Of a DNA stretch of 39,575 nt, positions 31,938-39,575 are shown one piece after another. The position numbers and the translations under genes were made by a program. How positions within the stretch are numbered: position 1 is the stretch's first letter; each line of letters opens with the position of its first letter. The notes below the pieces were generated by a model. It did not search any database, was not told the DNA's origin, and was given only the letters and a program-made list of their open reading frames with translations. The stretch is from a virus: IMG/VR virus record IMGVR_UViG_3300009093_000079, positions 1 to 39,575 of that record; one strand, given 5' to 3'.

Positions 31938-32443
31938 TCGATCTCCTCAACGACGTTACCCGGCAGCTCCGCCGGAATCGGATAGGCCCCGCCCGATGCG
32001 ATCGCGCGCCGGACCTTTTGCAGTTCGTCCCAGAGCGAGGCGCGCGAGCGTTCGAGCACCGCGACGCGCTCGCGAAGCTTCGCGATCTCCGCCTCGTAGC
32101 GCGCGGCCTGTTCGATCATCTCCGCCTTCAGCGCGCGGCGCTCCTCGTCGCAGCGCTTGAGCTCGACACGAACGTCAGAGACAAGCGCGTCGATCTGCTG
32201 GCGGTCCTTCTCGGCGAGAGTGACGAAGCGGCCCGTTGTCTCGGCCTCCGTCTTCTCGACCTCGGCACTCGTGACCTTCACCTTCGCGTCCGCGTCGGCC
32301 GTCGCCACGATGGCCTTCGCTCGCGCGTCGCCGAGCTGCTTGATCACGTAGCCGACCGCCGCTCCGAGAACGCCGATGAGGCTCACGAGGGCCGCGAGGA
32401 CGGTCGGGTCCGAGTGGAGAATGATCTGTAGGGTCTCGTTCAT
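31934..32443 (-). CDS. Single-pass membrane coiled-coil protein, inner-membrane spanin-like (Rz type)
   Basis: 169 residues from ATG 32443. One transmembrane segment at about residues 15-35 (LAALVSLIGVLGAAVGYVI), followed by about 100 residues of charged coiled coil (VEKTEAETTGRFVTLAEKDR, IAKLRERVAVLERSRASLWD). This is the architecture of Rz-type i-spanins, though longer. Coupled by ATGA to the holin candidate and to the esterase. Confidence 0.55.
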   Translation of the reverse strand: MNETLQIILHSDPTVLAALVSLIGVLGAAVGYVIKQLGDARAKAIVATADADAKVKVTSAEVEKTEAETTGRFVTLAEKDRQQIDALVSDVRVELKRCDEERRALKAEMIEQAARYEAEIAKLRERVAVLERSRASLWDELQKVRRAIASGGAYPIPAELPGNVVEEIE

Positions 32444-33204
32444 GGCGCCCAGTCGTTTGCGAGATCGGTCCCGCCTTCGGATGCCTGGATGACGTAGAGC
32501 GTGTGGCCGTACGTGACCCAAAGGGCCCACGCCATAGCCATCTCCATCCCGCACCACGCGCGTCCCGGAGTGACGTACGGGTAATACTTGTCCTGCGAGT
32601 ACGGCTGCCACGGCTTCGTCTTGTGCCGGGTGTCCGTGATCCCCTTCCCTCGGGCCCAGACCCACGCGAGGACGCCCGCGAGGGACGCGTACTTCGGATC
32701 AGTCGCGATGCGCGTGTCCGTCTGACTGAAAACGTTCGACTGACCCTTGAGATCGATGAGCGTGACGCCCGCTCCGAAGCGCGCGTGAATGAGGGATGCG
32801 ACGTAGAGGCCGAGGGCCTCGGCGCCGGCCGCCGTGAAGTGCAGACCGTCTCCAGAGAGTGGGAACGCGTCCGTATTGATCAGGAGGCAGTTCGCGTCCG
32901 TGAGCGCGTAGGCGTCCTGTGCTGCCCGGATCGCGGCGGCGTTCACGACGCCCGAGCTGGCGCTCAGACGAATGATGAAGATGAACATGGAGGGGTCGCC
33001 CCGCTCCGCACGCCACGCCGTAAAGAAGGCTCCGAGGTTCGCCTGATACGCGGCCGGCTTCGCCCCGGTCCCGTCCTGGCCGTCGGTTTCGCCCTGGCCC
33101 CAAAGGCCGCAGGTGCGCGCCGAGGTGATCCCGGGCGGACACCGGTAGGACGCGAGCGCGGCGCGACTCGCCGCCATCGAGGCGGTGTACGTGCTCCCGG
33201 TCAT
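32440..33204 (-). CDS. SGNH/SASA-type esterase with circularly permuted motif order
   Basis: 254 residues from ATG 33204. Blocks of the sialate O-acetylesterase (SASA) family are all present but in swapped order: GQGETD at 36-41 and DGLH at 119-122 come first, and GQSN (nucleophile Ser) at 154-157 with GGTDLANDW at 244-252 come last. In ordinary members GQSN and GGTxLAxxW precede QGExD and DGLH. The protein begins (MTGSTYTASMAASRAAL) where the usual sequence would continue after its own last residues (LANDWAP), so it reads as an exact circular permutation. It is part of the fibre operon and may de-acetylate host surface glycans. Confidence 0.75.
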   Translation of the reverse strand: MTGSTYTASMAASRAALASYRCPPGITSARTCGLWGQGETDGQDGTGAKPAAYQANLGAFFTAWRAERGDPSMFIFIIRLSASSGVVNAAAIRAAQDAYALTDANCLLINTDAFPLSGDGLHFTAAGAEALGLYVASLIHARFGAGVTLIDLKGQSNVFSQTDTRIATDPKYASLAGVLAWVWARGKGITDTRHKTKPWQPYSQDKYYPYVTPGRAWCGMEMAMAWALWVTYGHTLYVIQASEGGTDLANDWAP

Positions 33205-34016
33205 CCCTGTACCGCTCCGATCCGAGCGCCCGCGTAGGCGTGGGCCCGACGTACAGCGCCGACCGTCGCGTTCGGACCGAGAATTCCGAACTGCGAGAGC
33301 GTGAAGTAGCCGAAGACAGAGCTGTCGCCTCGATAGGCGACGTAGAGGTTGGCGCTCGCGAAGTTCCCGGCCGCGTACGAGTTGCTGTTGACGCCTCCGA
33401 GCATCGCGACGCCATCCAGCTCTTGCGCCGTCGAGCCGACCGTGGCTCCGCCGAGCTTGAAGTGAAGAACGCCAGGGTCCGCCCACGGGAAGGCGCCCGC
33501 ATCCGAGCGCCAGACGCCGAGCCCGGCGCCCGAGCCGCGGATGCCTGCCTCGACGGAGAACGAGACGGTGTCGTTGATGAAGATGCCGAACTGACCGGCC
33601 GTGTTGAACCAGGCGATGCCCAGCTCGCACATGGTCTGCGTCCCGGCCTGCGTGTTGCTGACCCCTCCGACGATGACGTGCGCCACCTGGAGCGCGTGCA
33701 TCCGCGTCTTGAAGGCCGCGTCGCTGCACTGCATCCCGTGAGAACCCGCGAACACGAGTCCCGCGTAGGTCTTCGCGCGCTCGTCGGTGATCACCGAAGC
33801 ACCGTACGTCGGGCGAAGACTGCCGGCCGAGGTGAGGTGGTAACCGGGACCTCGACCGAGCCAGTCGGAGGCGAGGTTGTTCGTGAGCGTGAGATCGGTG
33901 CCGACATCCCACCACTCGACGAGATCGGCCTCCGGGTCCGTCCACGGAACGATCGGCTGTGAACTCCCGCCGCCCTCGGCGAGGCTCACGCTCATCCGTG
34001 TTAGTGGGCTCCTCAT
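33201..34016 (-). CDS. Tail fibre/spike protein with lectin-like beta domain
   Basis: About 271 residues from ATG 34016 (ATG 33995 also possible). Begins with a disordered Ser/Gly stretch, then ADLVEWWDVGTDLTLTNNLA and a beta-rich body (VAHVIVGGVSNTQAG, FGIFINDTVSFSVEAGIRG, VLHFKLGGATVGS) like LamG/concanavalin folds. ATGA-coupled to the esterase, suggesting one receptor-binding complex. Confidence 0.65.
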   Translation of the reverse strand: MRSPLTRMSVSLAEGGGSSQPIVPWTDPEADLVEWWDVGTDLTLTNNLASDWLGRGPGYHLTSAGSLRPTYGASVITDERAKTYAGLVFAGSHGMQCSDAAFKTRMHALQVAHVIVGGVSNTQAGTQTMCELGIAWFNTAGQFGIFINDTVSFSVEAGIRGSGAGLGVWRSDAGAFPWADPGVLHFKLGGATVGSTAQELDGVAMLGGVNSNSYAAGNFASANLYVAYRGDSSVFGYFTLSQFGILGPNATVGAVRRAHAYAGARIGAVQG

Positions 34017-34020
34017 CGGA

Positions 34021-34332
34021 TTAGCCCTTGTAGGTCTGGCCGTGGCCCGCACCGTCCGCGCTATCGATCATCGCCACGTGAGTACACGCGTCGGGGATCG
34101 AGAACTTGTAGACGCCAGCGGGAAGCCTCGTGCCCGAGGTCGTCACCGCCACGGTCACGTCGCCCGCGAGGACGTGGAACGAAGCCGTCGAGGCGACGAT
34201 CACCGAGTCGCCAGCCACGAACGGGCCGAACCGCTTCGAGGTGTCAAGCGCGAGCGCGCCGGAGTCTCCGGTAACGGGGAGAAGAGCGATCTGAGCGAGT
34301 TGGTCGAAGGTGTACTTGTTTAGAGTCGACAT
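34021..34332 (-). CDS. Small structural protein in fibre cluster
   Basis: 103 residues from ATG 34332 (MSTLNKYTFDQLAQIALLPV). The second half is a regular beta pattern (SFHVLAGDVTVAVTTSGTRL, GVYKFSIPDACTHV), like a small virion head-fibre or trimerisation domain. Unknown partner. Confidence 0.6.
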   Translation of the reverse strand: MSTLNKYTFDQLAQIALLPVTGDSGALALDTSKRFGPFVAGDSVIVASTASFHVLAGDVTVAVTTSGTRLPAGVYKFSIPDACTHVAMIDSADGAGHGQTYKG

Positions 34333-34340
34333 AGCAGTCC

Positions 34341-35450
34341 TCAGAGATCCATCGGGTGCTTACGCACGACGATTTGATCGACTTCGAAGTAGTAGTTTGA
34401 GGTCGTCCCCGTGCCGCCGAGGATGGCGAAGCCGACCGTGTCGAGCGTCTGCGAGGTCCAGCCAGACGCCAGCGCGCCCATGTCCGCTACGAAGCCGATA
34501 TCAGAGCTGAAGCCGCCGAAGATCTGCGCCTGGTTGTAGCCGGCGTAATTGCAGTAGTGCAGGACCTTGAACTGGGGCTTGGTCGCAGCCGGAGTGCGCT
34601 GGACCATCTCGTCGCGGAACGGAAAGATGAACTTCCGCTCGTCGTTGTCGGACATGAGCCCGCCAATGCTCAGCCACGACGGAGTGCCGTTGGACAGACT
34701 CACGCTTCCGGCCTCGACCTTCGCGCCACGAGTTGCGGTTCCGACCTGAGCCATCGAGCAGAGCGCGTAGTGACTGGCGCCCGCGAGTCGATTCATCGTG
34801 TGCGCCGGCCCGAACGAGTACCACTCGGTGTAGTGGGAGAAATCCGCCACGCCGACGAGGCGGAACTCGAAGATGTAGCGGCGCACGTCCGTGTTCACGA
34901 CCGGTAGAGACAGGTCGTTGATGAAGATGGTCGTGAGCTGGTTACCGCTGATCTTCGTTGGGAACGTGATGCGGAGACGCGGTCCCTCGCGGCCGGCCAC
35001 CCTGGACAGAACGCAAGAGGACTGCTGGTCGACGCCGATCGTGAACTGAGTCGCGTCTGTCTCGTTCCACTTCCAGATGATGGGAGATGATGCGGCGTGA
35101 GCGTCCACGTAGGCCTTTGTGGCCGCGTCCTGGGCGCTCGATGGGTCAGCGACGCTCGTCAACTTCTGCCCGTTGAGGCTCACGGACGCCGTCGCAGCAC
35201 CGAGAGCGAAGCCGACGCGCGCGAAGTTCGTGACCTGCGCGCCGGTCTCGATGCTGTCGATCTTCGTCTTGTCCGTGTGGGACATGAGTCCATCGACAGA
35301 CGTCGTCGCGGTCGAGAGGTCGGCGAGGATGTGGTCCTTCACGTCGCCGAGAACGATCGCCTTCGTGTCTCCGTCGCTCGTGGCGGCCGGGAGGATGTCG
35401 GCGTCATCGGGCGCCGTCGGATCCAGATCTCGGATCTTCTTCTGCGCCAT
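34341..35450 (-). CDS. Tail fibre protein
   Basis: 369 residues (MAQKKIRDLDPTAPDDADIL). Contains two fibre signatures: VDGLMSHTDKTKIDSIETGA and KLTSVADPSSAQDAATKAYVD. The C-terminal 240 residues form a beta-rich head (FEFRLVGVADFSHYTEWYSF). Function: receptor binding at the distal end. Confidence 0.8.
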   Translation of the reverse strand: MAQKKIRDLDPTAPDDADILPAATSDGDTKAIVLGDVKDHILADLSTATTSVDGLMSHTDKTKIDSIETGAQVTNFARVGFALGAATASVSLNGQKLTSVADPSSAQDAATKAYVDAHAASSPIIWKWNETDATQFTIGVDQQSSCVLSRVAGREGPRLRITFPTKISGNQLTTIFINDLSLPVVNTDVRRYIFEFRLVGVADFSHYTEWYSFGPAHTMNRLAGASHYALCSMAQVGTATRGAKVEAGSVSLSNGTPSWLSIGGLMSDNDERKFIFPFRDEMVQRTPAATKPQFKVLHYCNYAGYNQAQIFGGFSSDIGFVADMGALASGWTSQTLDTVGFAILGGTGTTSNYYFEVDQIVVRKHPMDL

Positions 35451-35451
35451 A

Positions 35452-36174
35452 TCAGTTCCTCGGACCGGGGTCGGTCCAGTTGATGTTGTATCCGAGGATG
35501 TAATCGGGAGACGTCCCGCATCCCGCGCTCGAATACACGCTCAGGTAGTACATGTGCCCAGAGAGATCGAGACTCTCGGACACGGTGACATCGATGGTCT
35601 TGTCGCCCGTGGTCCCGCTCGGTTCTGTCGCCGAACCGATGCTCGTCCGCGTACCGAGAAGGTCTGTCTTCCAGAATTCGACCGAGATACGATTGGACGT
35701 AGTCGCCTGAGCCGTTCCGCAGGTGACGCGAAACTCAACCAGCGTGATGGTCCCGCCATTCATCACCAGTTCGAGAGGGCGGACGTACTCGTGGAAGGTG
35801 TAATCCGTGTACACCTTCCCGGTCGTCGTCACGAGGTCGCGCCCTCCGGGACCGGCGCCCGAGGCGTTGACGAAGTGCTCACGCCACAGGCCAGTCGTTG
35901 CAGAGAGGATCGATCCGCCGGGTGGGACGTAGACCGGAGACGGCGTCCCGCCGATGGCGGGAATACGCGTAGCTCGGCCCTTTGCGCTCGGATACGCCCA
36001 CTCGGTCGTGAGACCGGTCGAAGAGCCGCCTACGCGTGCGGCGAGGGTCGCGATCGAGTTCTCGTGCGCCTGGAAGGCGACCTGAACGCTAGCGGCGTTG
36101 GCATCGTCGCCGTCGTCCGGGACGGTCGCGGCCGTGATCGGATAACCGGCGGCCGGGGTGAGTGCGTGAGACAT
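35452..36174 (-). CDS. Tail fibre/baseplate-associated protein
   Basis: 240 residues (MSHALTPAAGYPITAATVPD). The first 50 residues look like a fibre attachment segment (SVQVAFQAHENSIATLAARV); the rest is a beta-sandwich (FHEYVRPLELVMNGGTITLV, MYYLSVYSSAGCG). Located between gpI and the long fibre, the usual place of a fibre connector. Confidence 0.65.
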   Translation of the reverse strand: MSHALTPAAGYPITAATVPDDGDDANAASVQVAFQAHENSIATLAARVGGSSTGLTTEWAYPSAKGRATRIPAIGGTPSPVYVPPGGSILSATTGLWREHFVNASGAGPGGRDLVTTTGKVYTDYTFHEYVRPLELVMNGGTITLVEFRVTCGTAQATTSNRISVEFWKTDLLGTRTSIGSATEPSGTTGDKTIDVTVSESLDLSGHMYYLSVYSSAGCGTSPDYILGYNINWTDPGPRN

Positions 36175-36177
36175 GGG

Positions 36178-36969
36178 TTAGGCCACCTCGATGTGGAAGG
36201 GGTTCGTCGTTTGCCAGGTGCCCCAGCCGGAGCCCCATTTCGCGACGGGTCGCGGGTAGCCCCAAAGGCGGGCTCCCGGATAGAGCAGGACGACGTGGAT
36301 CTGCTCGACATGAGCAGCGCTCCACCCCCGTGGGACGAGCGCGAACTCTTCGGCGATCTCATCGGTGACCGTACCCTCGCCGAGTACAGCGATGAGGGTG
36401 TCGCCGTCGTCGGTGACGAGCGTGTCGCCGTCATCGGTGATCATGTCCGCGGTGACATCGAGGACGTGGAGGTCGTCGAGGTTGAAGAAGATCCAGATTC
36501 GGGCCCAGTGATTCGAGCCGTCTGGGTTCCACGAGATCGAATCCCGCGTGATCGTTCCGTCCGCTGCGATCGAGCGTCGCGTCCCATCGTGGTAGACGAC
36601 GTCGATCGGGACCGTCAGCGTGTCGAGCCAGTACGCGCGGAGCTGTTCGAGCAAGGCGTACGGGCCGCCGCGCGTGCGGTGCGAGTCGAGCCAGAGCCGG
36701 AGGCGCCGCGCATATGTCGCGTCGCTCTCGTTCGGGCCTCGACGGATCAGCCGGTCGCGGCCGATGTACGCGAGCCCGTCGGACGCGTCGGTGAGCCCAG
36801 GGAAGCGAGCCTTCACCCCGAGCGCGGTGCGATCGACGAGGTCATCCACGACCTTCCCGATGGCTCCGAGGAAGCGACCGCCGATCGATCGCTGGAGCCA
36901 CGGCGGCGCGACCGCCTTCGTCGCGTTCTCGAAGCGCATTCGCGCGGGCGGTGCGGTCCTGTAGACCAT
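36178..36969 (-). CDS. Baseplate protein, gpI-like, with tandem 8-residue repeat
   Basis: 263 residues from ATG 36969 (TGATG with gpJ; GTG 36972 possible). The helical segment RGPNESDATYARRLRLWLDS is typical of gpI / tail protein I. The later beta part has TDDGDTLV-TDDGDTLI, an exact tandem duplication of 24 bases at DNA level (36398-36445). gpI joins the wedge to the fibre. Confidence 0.75.
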   Translation of the reverse strand: MVYRTAPPARMRFENATKAVAPPWLQRSIGGRFLGAIGKVVDDLVDRTALGVKARFPGLTDASDGLAYIGRDRLIRRGPNESDATYARRLRLWLDSHRTRGGPYALLEQLRAYWLDTLTVPIDVVYHDGTRRSIAADGTITRDSISWNPDGSNHWARIWIFFNLDDLHVLDVTADMITDDGDTLVTDDGDTLIAVLGEGTVTDEIAEEFALVPRGWSAAHVEQIHVVLLYPGARLWGYPRPVAKWGSGWGTWQTTNPFHIEVA

Positions 36970-38144
36970 CACAGCGCTCCCGTCGCGAGCTGGTGGACGG
37001 TCGGCGTGACGGCCCCGAGCACCGGCGCTTCGGTCGTCCCGATCGAGACGTCACCCGAGGGCGCGGAGACGTCGAGACGGATCAGGTACGACGAGACCGC
37101 GCTCGTGATCGCTCCACGTAGGCCGCTGACGTAGGTCTTGCCGGTGGCGGGAGAGATGATCTCGCCGCCGATCGGCTGGCCGCTGACGTACGTGAGGAGC
37201 GCCGCTTCGATCGCGTCCTCAACCTGCGCGTCCGTCATCGAGGACGTGTTGCGGATCCAGATCTCGTACGTGACGGGGATCGTGACCGGCGTCGCCGAGT
37301 GCAGGCGGGCCGTGATCGCGAGCGGCGCGGCCTGGGTCTGGATCGCGTCGTTGATCACTCCGAGGTCGGTAGCGAGATCGTCGGGGTCGCCATCGACCGA
37401 ACCGTCCGCGTCGGCGACGTAGACATCCACGCCGCCGATCCCGTCCGGGATCGATCGAACCCGAGTCACGCCGATCGAGGAGCCATCGGTGCGCGTCGCG
37501 CTCTTCGCCAAGAACGAGTAGGCGTCCTTCGGTCCGTTGGGAGAGAGCACGCCGAGCTTCTCGCGACAACGGGCGCGGAGCTGCTCGTCGGTCTCGGGAT
37601 CCGATCCGATGAGCGCCGCAGCGTTGATGACGGTGACGCCCGAGAAGGTCGTCACGAGCGCGTCGATCGCTCCGGCTCCGCTCGTCCCGTCGGCGCCGAG
37701 AATCTCGGCCTGGACCGGTACGGTGGCCGTCGTGATGATCGGCGACAACGAGAACGTCGCCGTGTTCCGGTACGTGACGCCGGTCGCGGTGTTCTTGACG
37801 ATCAGGTCGCCGATCGCGACCGACGTGAAGGTCCCGCCTCCACCGTTCGTGAGCGTGACGTTCCCGGTCGCGAAGCTCCCGGTGTTCCGCGTGACGCCGT
37901 AGACGTACTGAGCGACGAGCGTCAGCCAGTCGGCCGTCGCGAGATCGAGGAAGCCTCCCGAGGCGATCGCCGCGATCAGTCGCGCGAAGGCGGCGAGGAT
38001 CACCGCGAGGACGGCGATGATGGTTCGTACGACCGCGCCGGGCTTCCAGCTTGTCGTGCTCACCCCGACGTTGGCGAGGCCCGTGTAGATCGAGGCCTTG
38101 ATCGCGTCGGCGGAGAGCGGTGTCGTGAGGTCGGAGAGGTTCAC
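36969..38144 (-). CDS. Baseplate wedge protein, gpJ/gp47-like
   Basis: 391 residues from GTG 38144, two bases after the upstream stop and with GGGAGGGG ahead. Shows the Baseplate_J features: N-terminal helical hydrophobic stretch (VVRTIIAVLAVILAAFARLI), then LGSDPETDEQLRARCREKLG-like block (here IGSDPETDEQLRARCREKLG), then VRSIPDGIGGVDVYVADADG. Forms the inner wedge with gpI and gp25. Confidence 0.9.
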   Translation of the reverse strand: MNLSDLTTPLSADAIKASIYTGLANVGVSTTSWKPGAVVRTIIAVLAVILAAFARLIAAIASGGFLDLATADWLTLVAQYVYGVTRNTGSFATGNVTLTNGGGGTFTSVAIGDLIVKNTATGVTYRNTATFSLSPIITTATVPVQAEILGADGTSGAGAIDALVTTFSGVTVINAAALIGSDPETDEQLRARCREKLGVLSPNGPKDAYSFLAKSATRTDGSSIGVTRVRSIPDGIGGVDVYVADADGSVDGDPDDLATDLGVINDAIQTQAAPLAITARLHSATPVTIPVTYEIWIRNTSSMTDAQVEDAIEAALLTYVSGQPIGGEIISPATGKTYVSGLRGAITSAVSSYLIRLDVSAPSGDVSIGTTEAPVLGAVTPTVHQLATGAL

Positions 38145-38145
38145 G

Positions 38146-38637
38146 TCATCCCCTCCCGCTCATCGAAGAGATAACGACCTCGGCGCTCGTGACCGCGAGG
38201 GTCATCGAGAAGCCGCCGATCGTTGCGTCGACCGGCGTCACGACGATCGAGACCGTCATCTCTCGCGCGACGAGGTCCGCGTACGAGACCGTCACCTTCA
38301 CCGACGAGACGCGGTCGTCCTTCGTCAGCTCGGAGCGGATGCGCGCCGCGATAGCGTTGAGGTCGCGAGTCGTGGTTCCGCGGTTCAGCTCCGCGCGAAG
38401 GTCCATCCCGTAATCGGGATCGTCGACAAGCGCGCCCCGCGGGCAGTCGAGACGACGCACGAGCGCCTGTGCGAGCGCGAGCGCCGACAGCGGATCGACC
38501 TCGGCCATCGCGGGGTCGAGGTCCCGCTCGCACGAGATGTCGCTGCCGTACCCGAACGGGGGCACGGGCGCGTCGAGAATGCGCGCGAGCTGCGCTAGGC
38601 CTTCCGAAATCGAGGTGGCGACGATGGAGATCGTCAT
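38146..38637 (-). CDS. Baseplate wedge protein, gp25/gpW-like
   Basis: 163 residues from ATG 38637, ATGA-coupled to the hub. Contains DPLSALALAQALVRRLDCPR, GALVDDPDYGMDLRAELNRG and LNAIAARIRSELTKDDRVSS, which match the early baseplate wedge family (T4 gp25, P2 gpW). The ribosome site is in the end of the hub gene. Confidence 0.8.
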   Translation of the reverse strand: MTISIVATSISEGLAQLARILDAPVPPFGYGSDISCERDLDPAMAEVDPLSALALAQALVRRLDCPRGALVDDPDYGMDLRAELNRGTTTRDLNAIAARIRSELTKDDRVSSVKVTVSYADLVAREMTVSIVVTPVDATIGGFSMTLAVTSAEVVISSMSGRG

Positions 38638-39575
38638 TCGACCCTCACTTTCGAGGCGCCGACGTTGGACGATGCCTTCGGAGGAAGACCGGGCCCCCAT
38701 TTTGCCGTGAAGGCCGTGTGGAGCGCGGCACCGCCGTCCATCGAGACGGGTACCGCTGCGGCGAATGCGTCGAGCGCTTCGTTGATCGCATCGAGCTGCG
38801 AGTTGACGGGCGCGTCCTTCGCGGCCTTATCGGTGGCGTTCGCGCCGACCTTGATCGTCGAGATCGCGTCGAGGACGAGCTGCGACGGAGCCCACGAGGC
38901 GCCATCCTTGCCGCCGAAGCTCACGATCACCGGCCGAGTCGACTTGCCCTCGATGAACTGAACGAGGACGCGCGAGCCGCCGGTCAGCTCAGCGTGGAGG
39001 CCGGCCATGCCTGGCCACATGGAGATCGGGAGGATGTCGGGCAGGCCGGCTTCCGAAGAGACCGCCTGCAGCTCGACGCGCTCGCCGGACATCCGGCTGA
39101 CGCGGTACTCGTAGAGTCCGTAGAGACGAACGTCGTTGGCGCGCGACACCAGCGCGGCGAAGGCGTCTTGTAGGCGATCGCGCGAGGAACCCGAGCCGCC
39201 CGTCCAGGCCTTGACGGAGATGGAATTGGCGAGCTCGATCTCAAGTGCGCGAATCGTCTGCGCGCCATCGAGACGCTCGTCCGAGAGGATCGAGCCGATG
39301 CCGACGAGCGACAGGTCGTCATCTCGGAGGACGAGAGACACCACGCGCGAGACGGGATCGAATTCGAGGACCTGGTAGTCGTTGGTGCTCGGAGTCGACG
39401 TCGAGCGCAGCCCTACCTGCGTGGCTCCGTCGAGATCGACCCACCAGTTCGCGCCGCCGATGATCTGTTCGAGAGAGCGCGAGGCGGGGCCCGAGGCGCG
39501 GACGTAGTCGATCCCGACGCGAGCCGCCGCGGGCTCGAAGGTAGAACCGAGCGCCTCGCCGGCTTCGCGCGCCGC
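38634..39575 (-). CDS. Baseplate hub protein, C-terminal part with OB-fold spike domain (gpD + gpV-like)
   Basis: 313 residues visible, open from the right edge to TGA 38634. The first part (VGIDYVRASGPASRSLEQII, DLDGATQVGLRSTS) is hub-like. It is followed by MWPGMAGLHAELTGGSRVLV and STRPVIVSFGGKDG, the OB-fold of gp5/gpV-type spike proteins, and a helical C-terminus. No separate gpV gene occurs in the window, so hub and spike-base functions appear to be fused. The N-terminal 95 codons are most likely those at the left edge of the window. Confidence 0.78.
   Translation of the reverse strand, partial: AAREAGEALGSTFEPAAARVGIDYVRASGPASRSLEQIIGGANWWVDLDGATQVGLRSTSTPSTNDYQVLEFDPVSRVVSLVLRDDDLSLVGIGSILSDERLDGAQTIRALEIELANSISVKAWTGGSGSSRDRLQDAFAALVSRANDVRLYGLYEYRVSRMSGERVELQAVSSEAGLPDILPISMWPGMAGLHAELTGGSRVLVQFIEGKSTRPVIVSFGGKDGASWAPSQLVLDAISTIKVGANATDKAAKDAPVNSQLDAINEALDAFAAAVPVSMDGGAALHTAFTAKWGPGLPPKASSNVGASKVRVE

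Noticed and set aside
1-39575. A prophage inside a chromosome
   Set aside because: No host genes at either end, intact attP in the middle, and the two ends belong to the same hub gene.

Overview
The window is almost a complete genome of a temperate, contractile-tailed (myovirus-type) phage with a Mu-like head and very GC-rich DNA. The sequence is circularly permuted. The baseplate hub gene begins near base 287 and runs leftward off the left end, and its C-terminal part runs in from the right end at base 39575. The two pieces look like one protein, but joining the ends directly leaves a reading-frame offset, so about 3n+1 bases seem to be missing at the join. The host is probably a high-GC deltaproteobacterium of the Myxococcota type. 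This is inferred from base composition, a secreted lipoprotein with a Cys/Gly-rich segment of the kind common in those bacteria, and an attP inside the integrase gene as known for Myxococcus phage Mx8. No host gene is present to confirm it.

Late region, all on the minus strand: reading leftward from about 17.2 kb there are small DNA-binding and zinc proteins, an HNH nuclease, an endolysin, terminase small and large subunits, portal, S49 protease-scaffold, decoration protein, gpT-like major capsid protein, connector, gpG-like and terminator proteins, tail sheath, tail tube, tail chaperone with a -1 frameshift, tape measure and hub. Across the join, from 39.6 kb down to 30.3 kb, come gp25/gpW, gpJ, gpI, fibre proteins, an esterase, and a set of membrane and lipoproteins likely involved in lysis. 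Most genes overlap by ATGA, GTGA or TGATG, so they are translationally coupled. A strong hairpin at 30271-30304 ends the transcript.

Early region, minus strand, 17.6-23.1 kb: a P4-type TOPRIM primase/SF3 helicase follows a cassette of small coupled genes that includes a free-standing M41-type metallopeptidase and two small DNA- or metal-binding proteins. Immediately beyond the primase stop, 17.25-17.64 kb is non-coding and holds at least eight copies, in both orientations, of a 13-base repeat (TAGGCGGCATCTC). This is a probable iteron origin.

Lysogeny region, plus strand, 23.9-26.3 kb: a RadC-type JAB protein, a small protein and a tyrosine integrase. The integrase reading frame contains the 3' half of a tRNA-Thr(CGU), from anticodon loop to discriminator, on the opposite strand. 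It is flanked on both sides by GGTACC repeats in different reading frames. This is a complete attP inside the int coding sequence.

Accessory (moron) region, 26.3-30.3 kb: two tandem paralogous small proteins, a lipoprotein with an OB-fold-like C-terminus, a Cys-rich lipoprotein, a 50-residue Cys protein and an FRG-domain protein, partly insulated by terminators. These are candidates for lysogenic conversion or defence. The 284-base gap at 11311-11594 (between large terminase and portal) and the gaps at 22059-22229, 26879-27113 and 31172-31335 hold no gene I can support.
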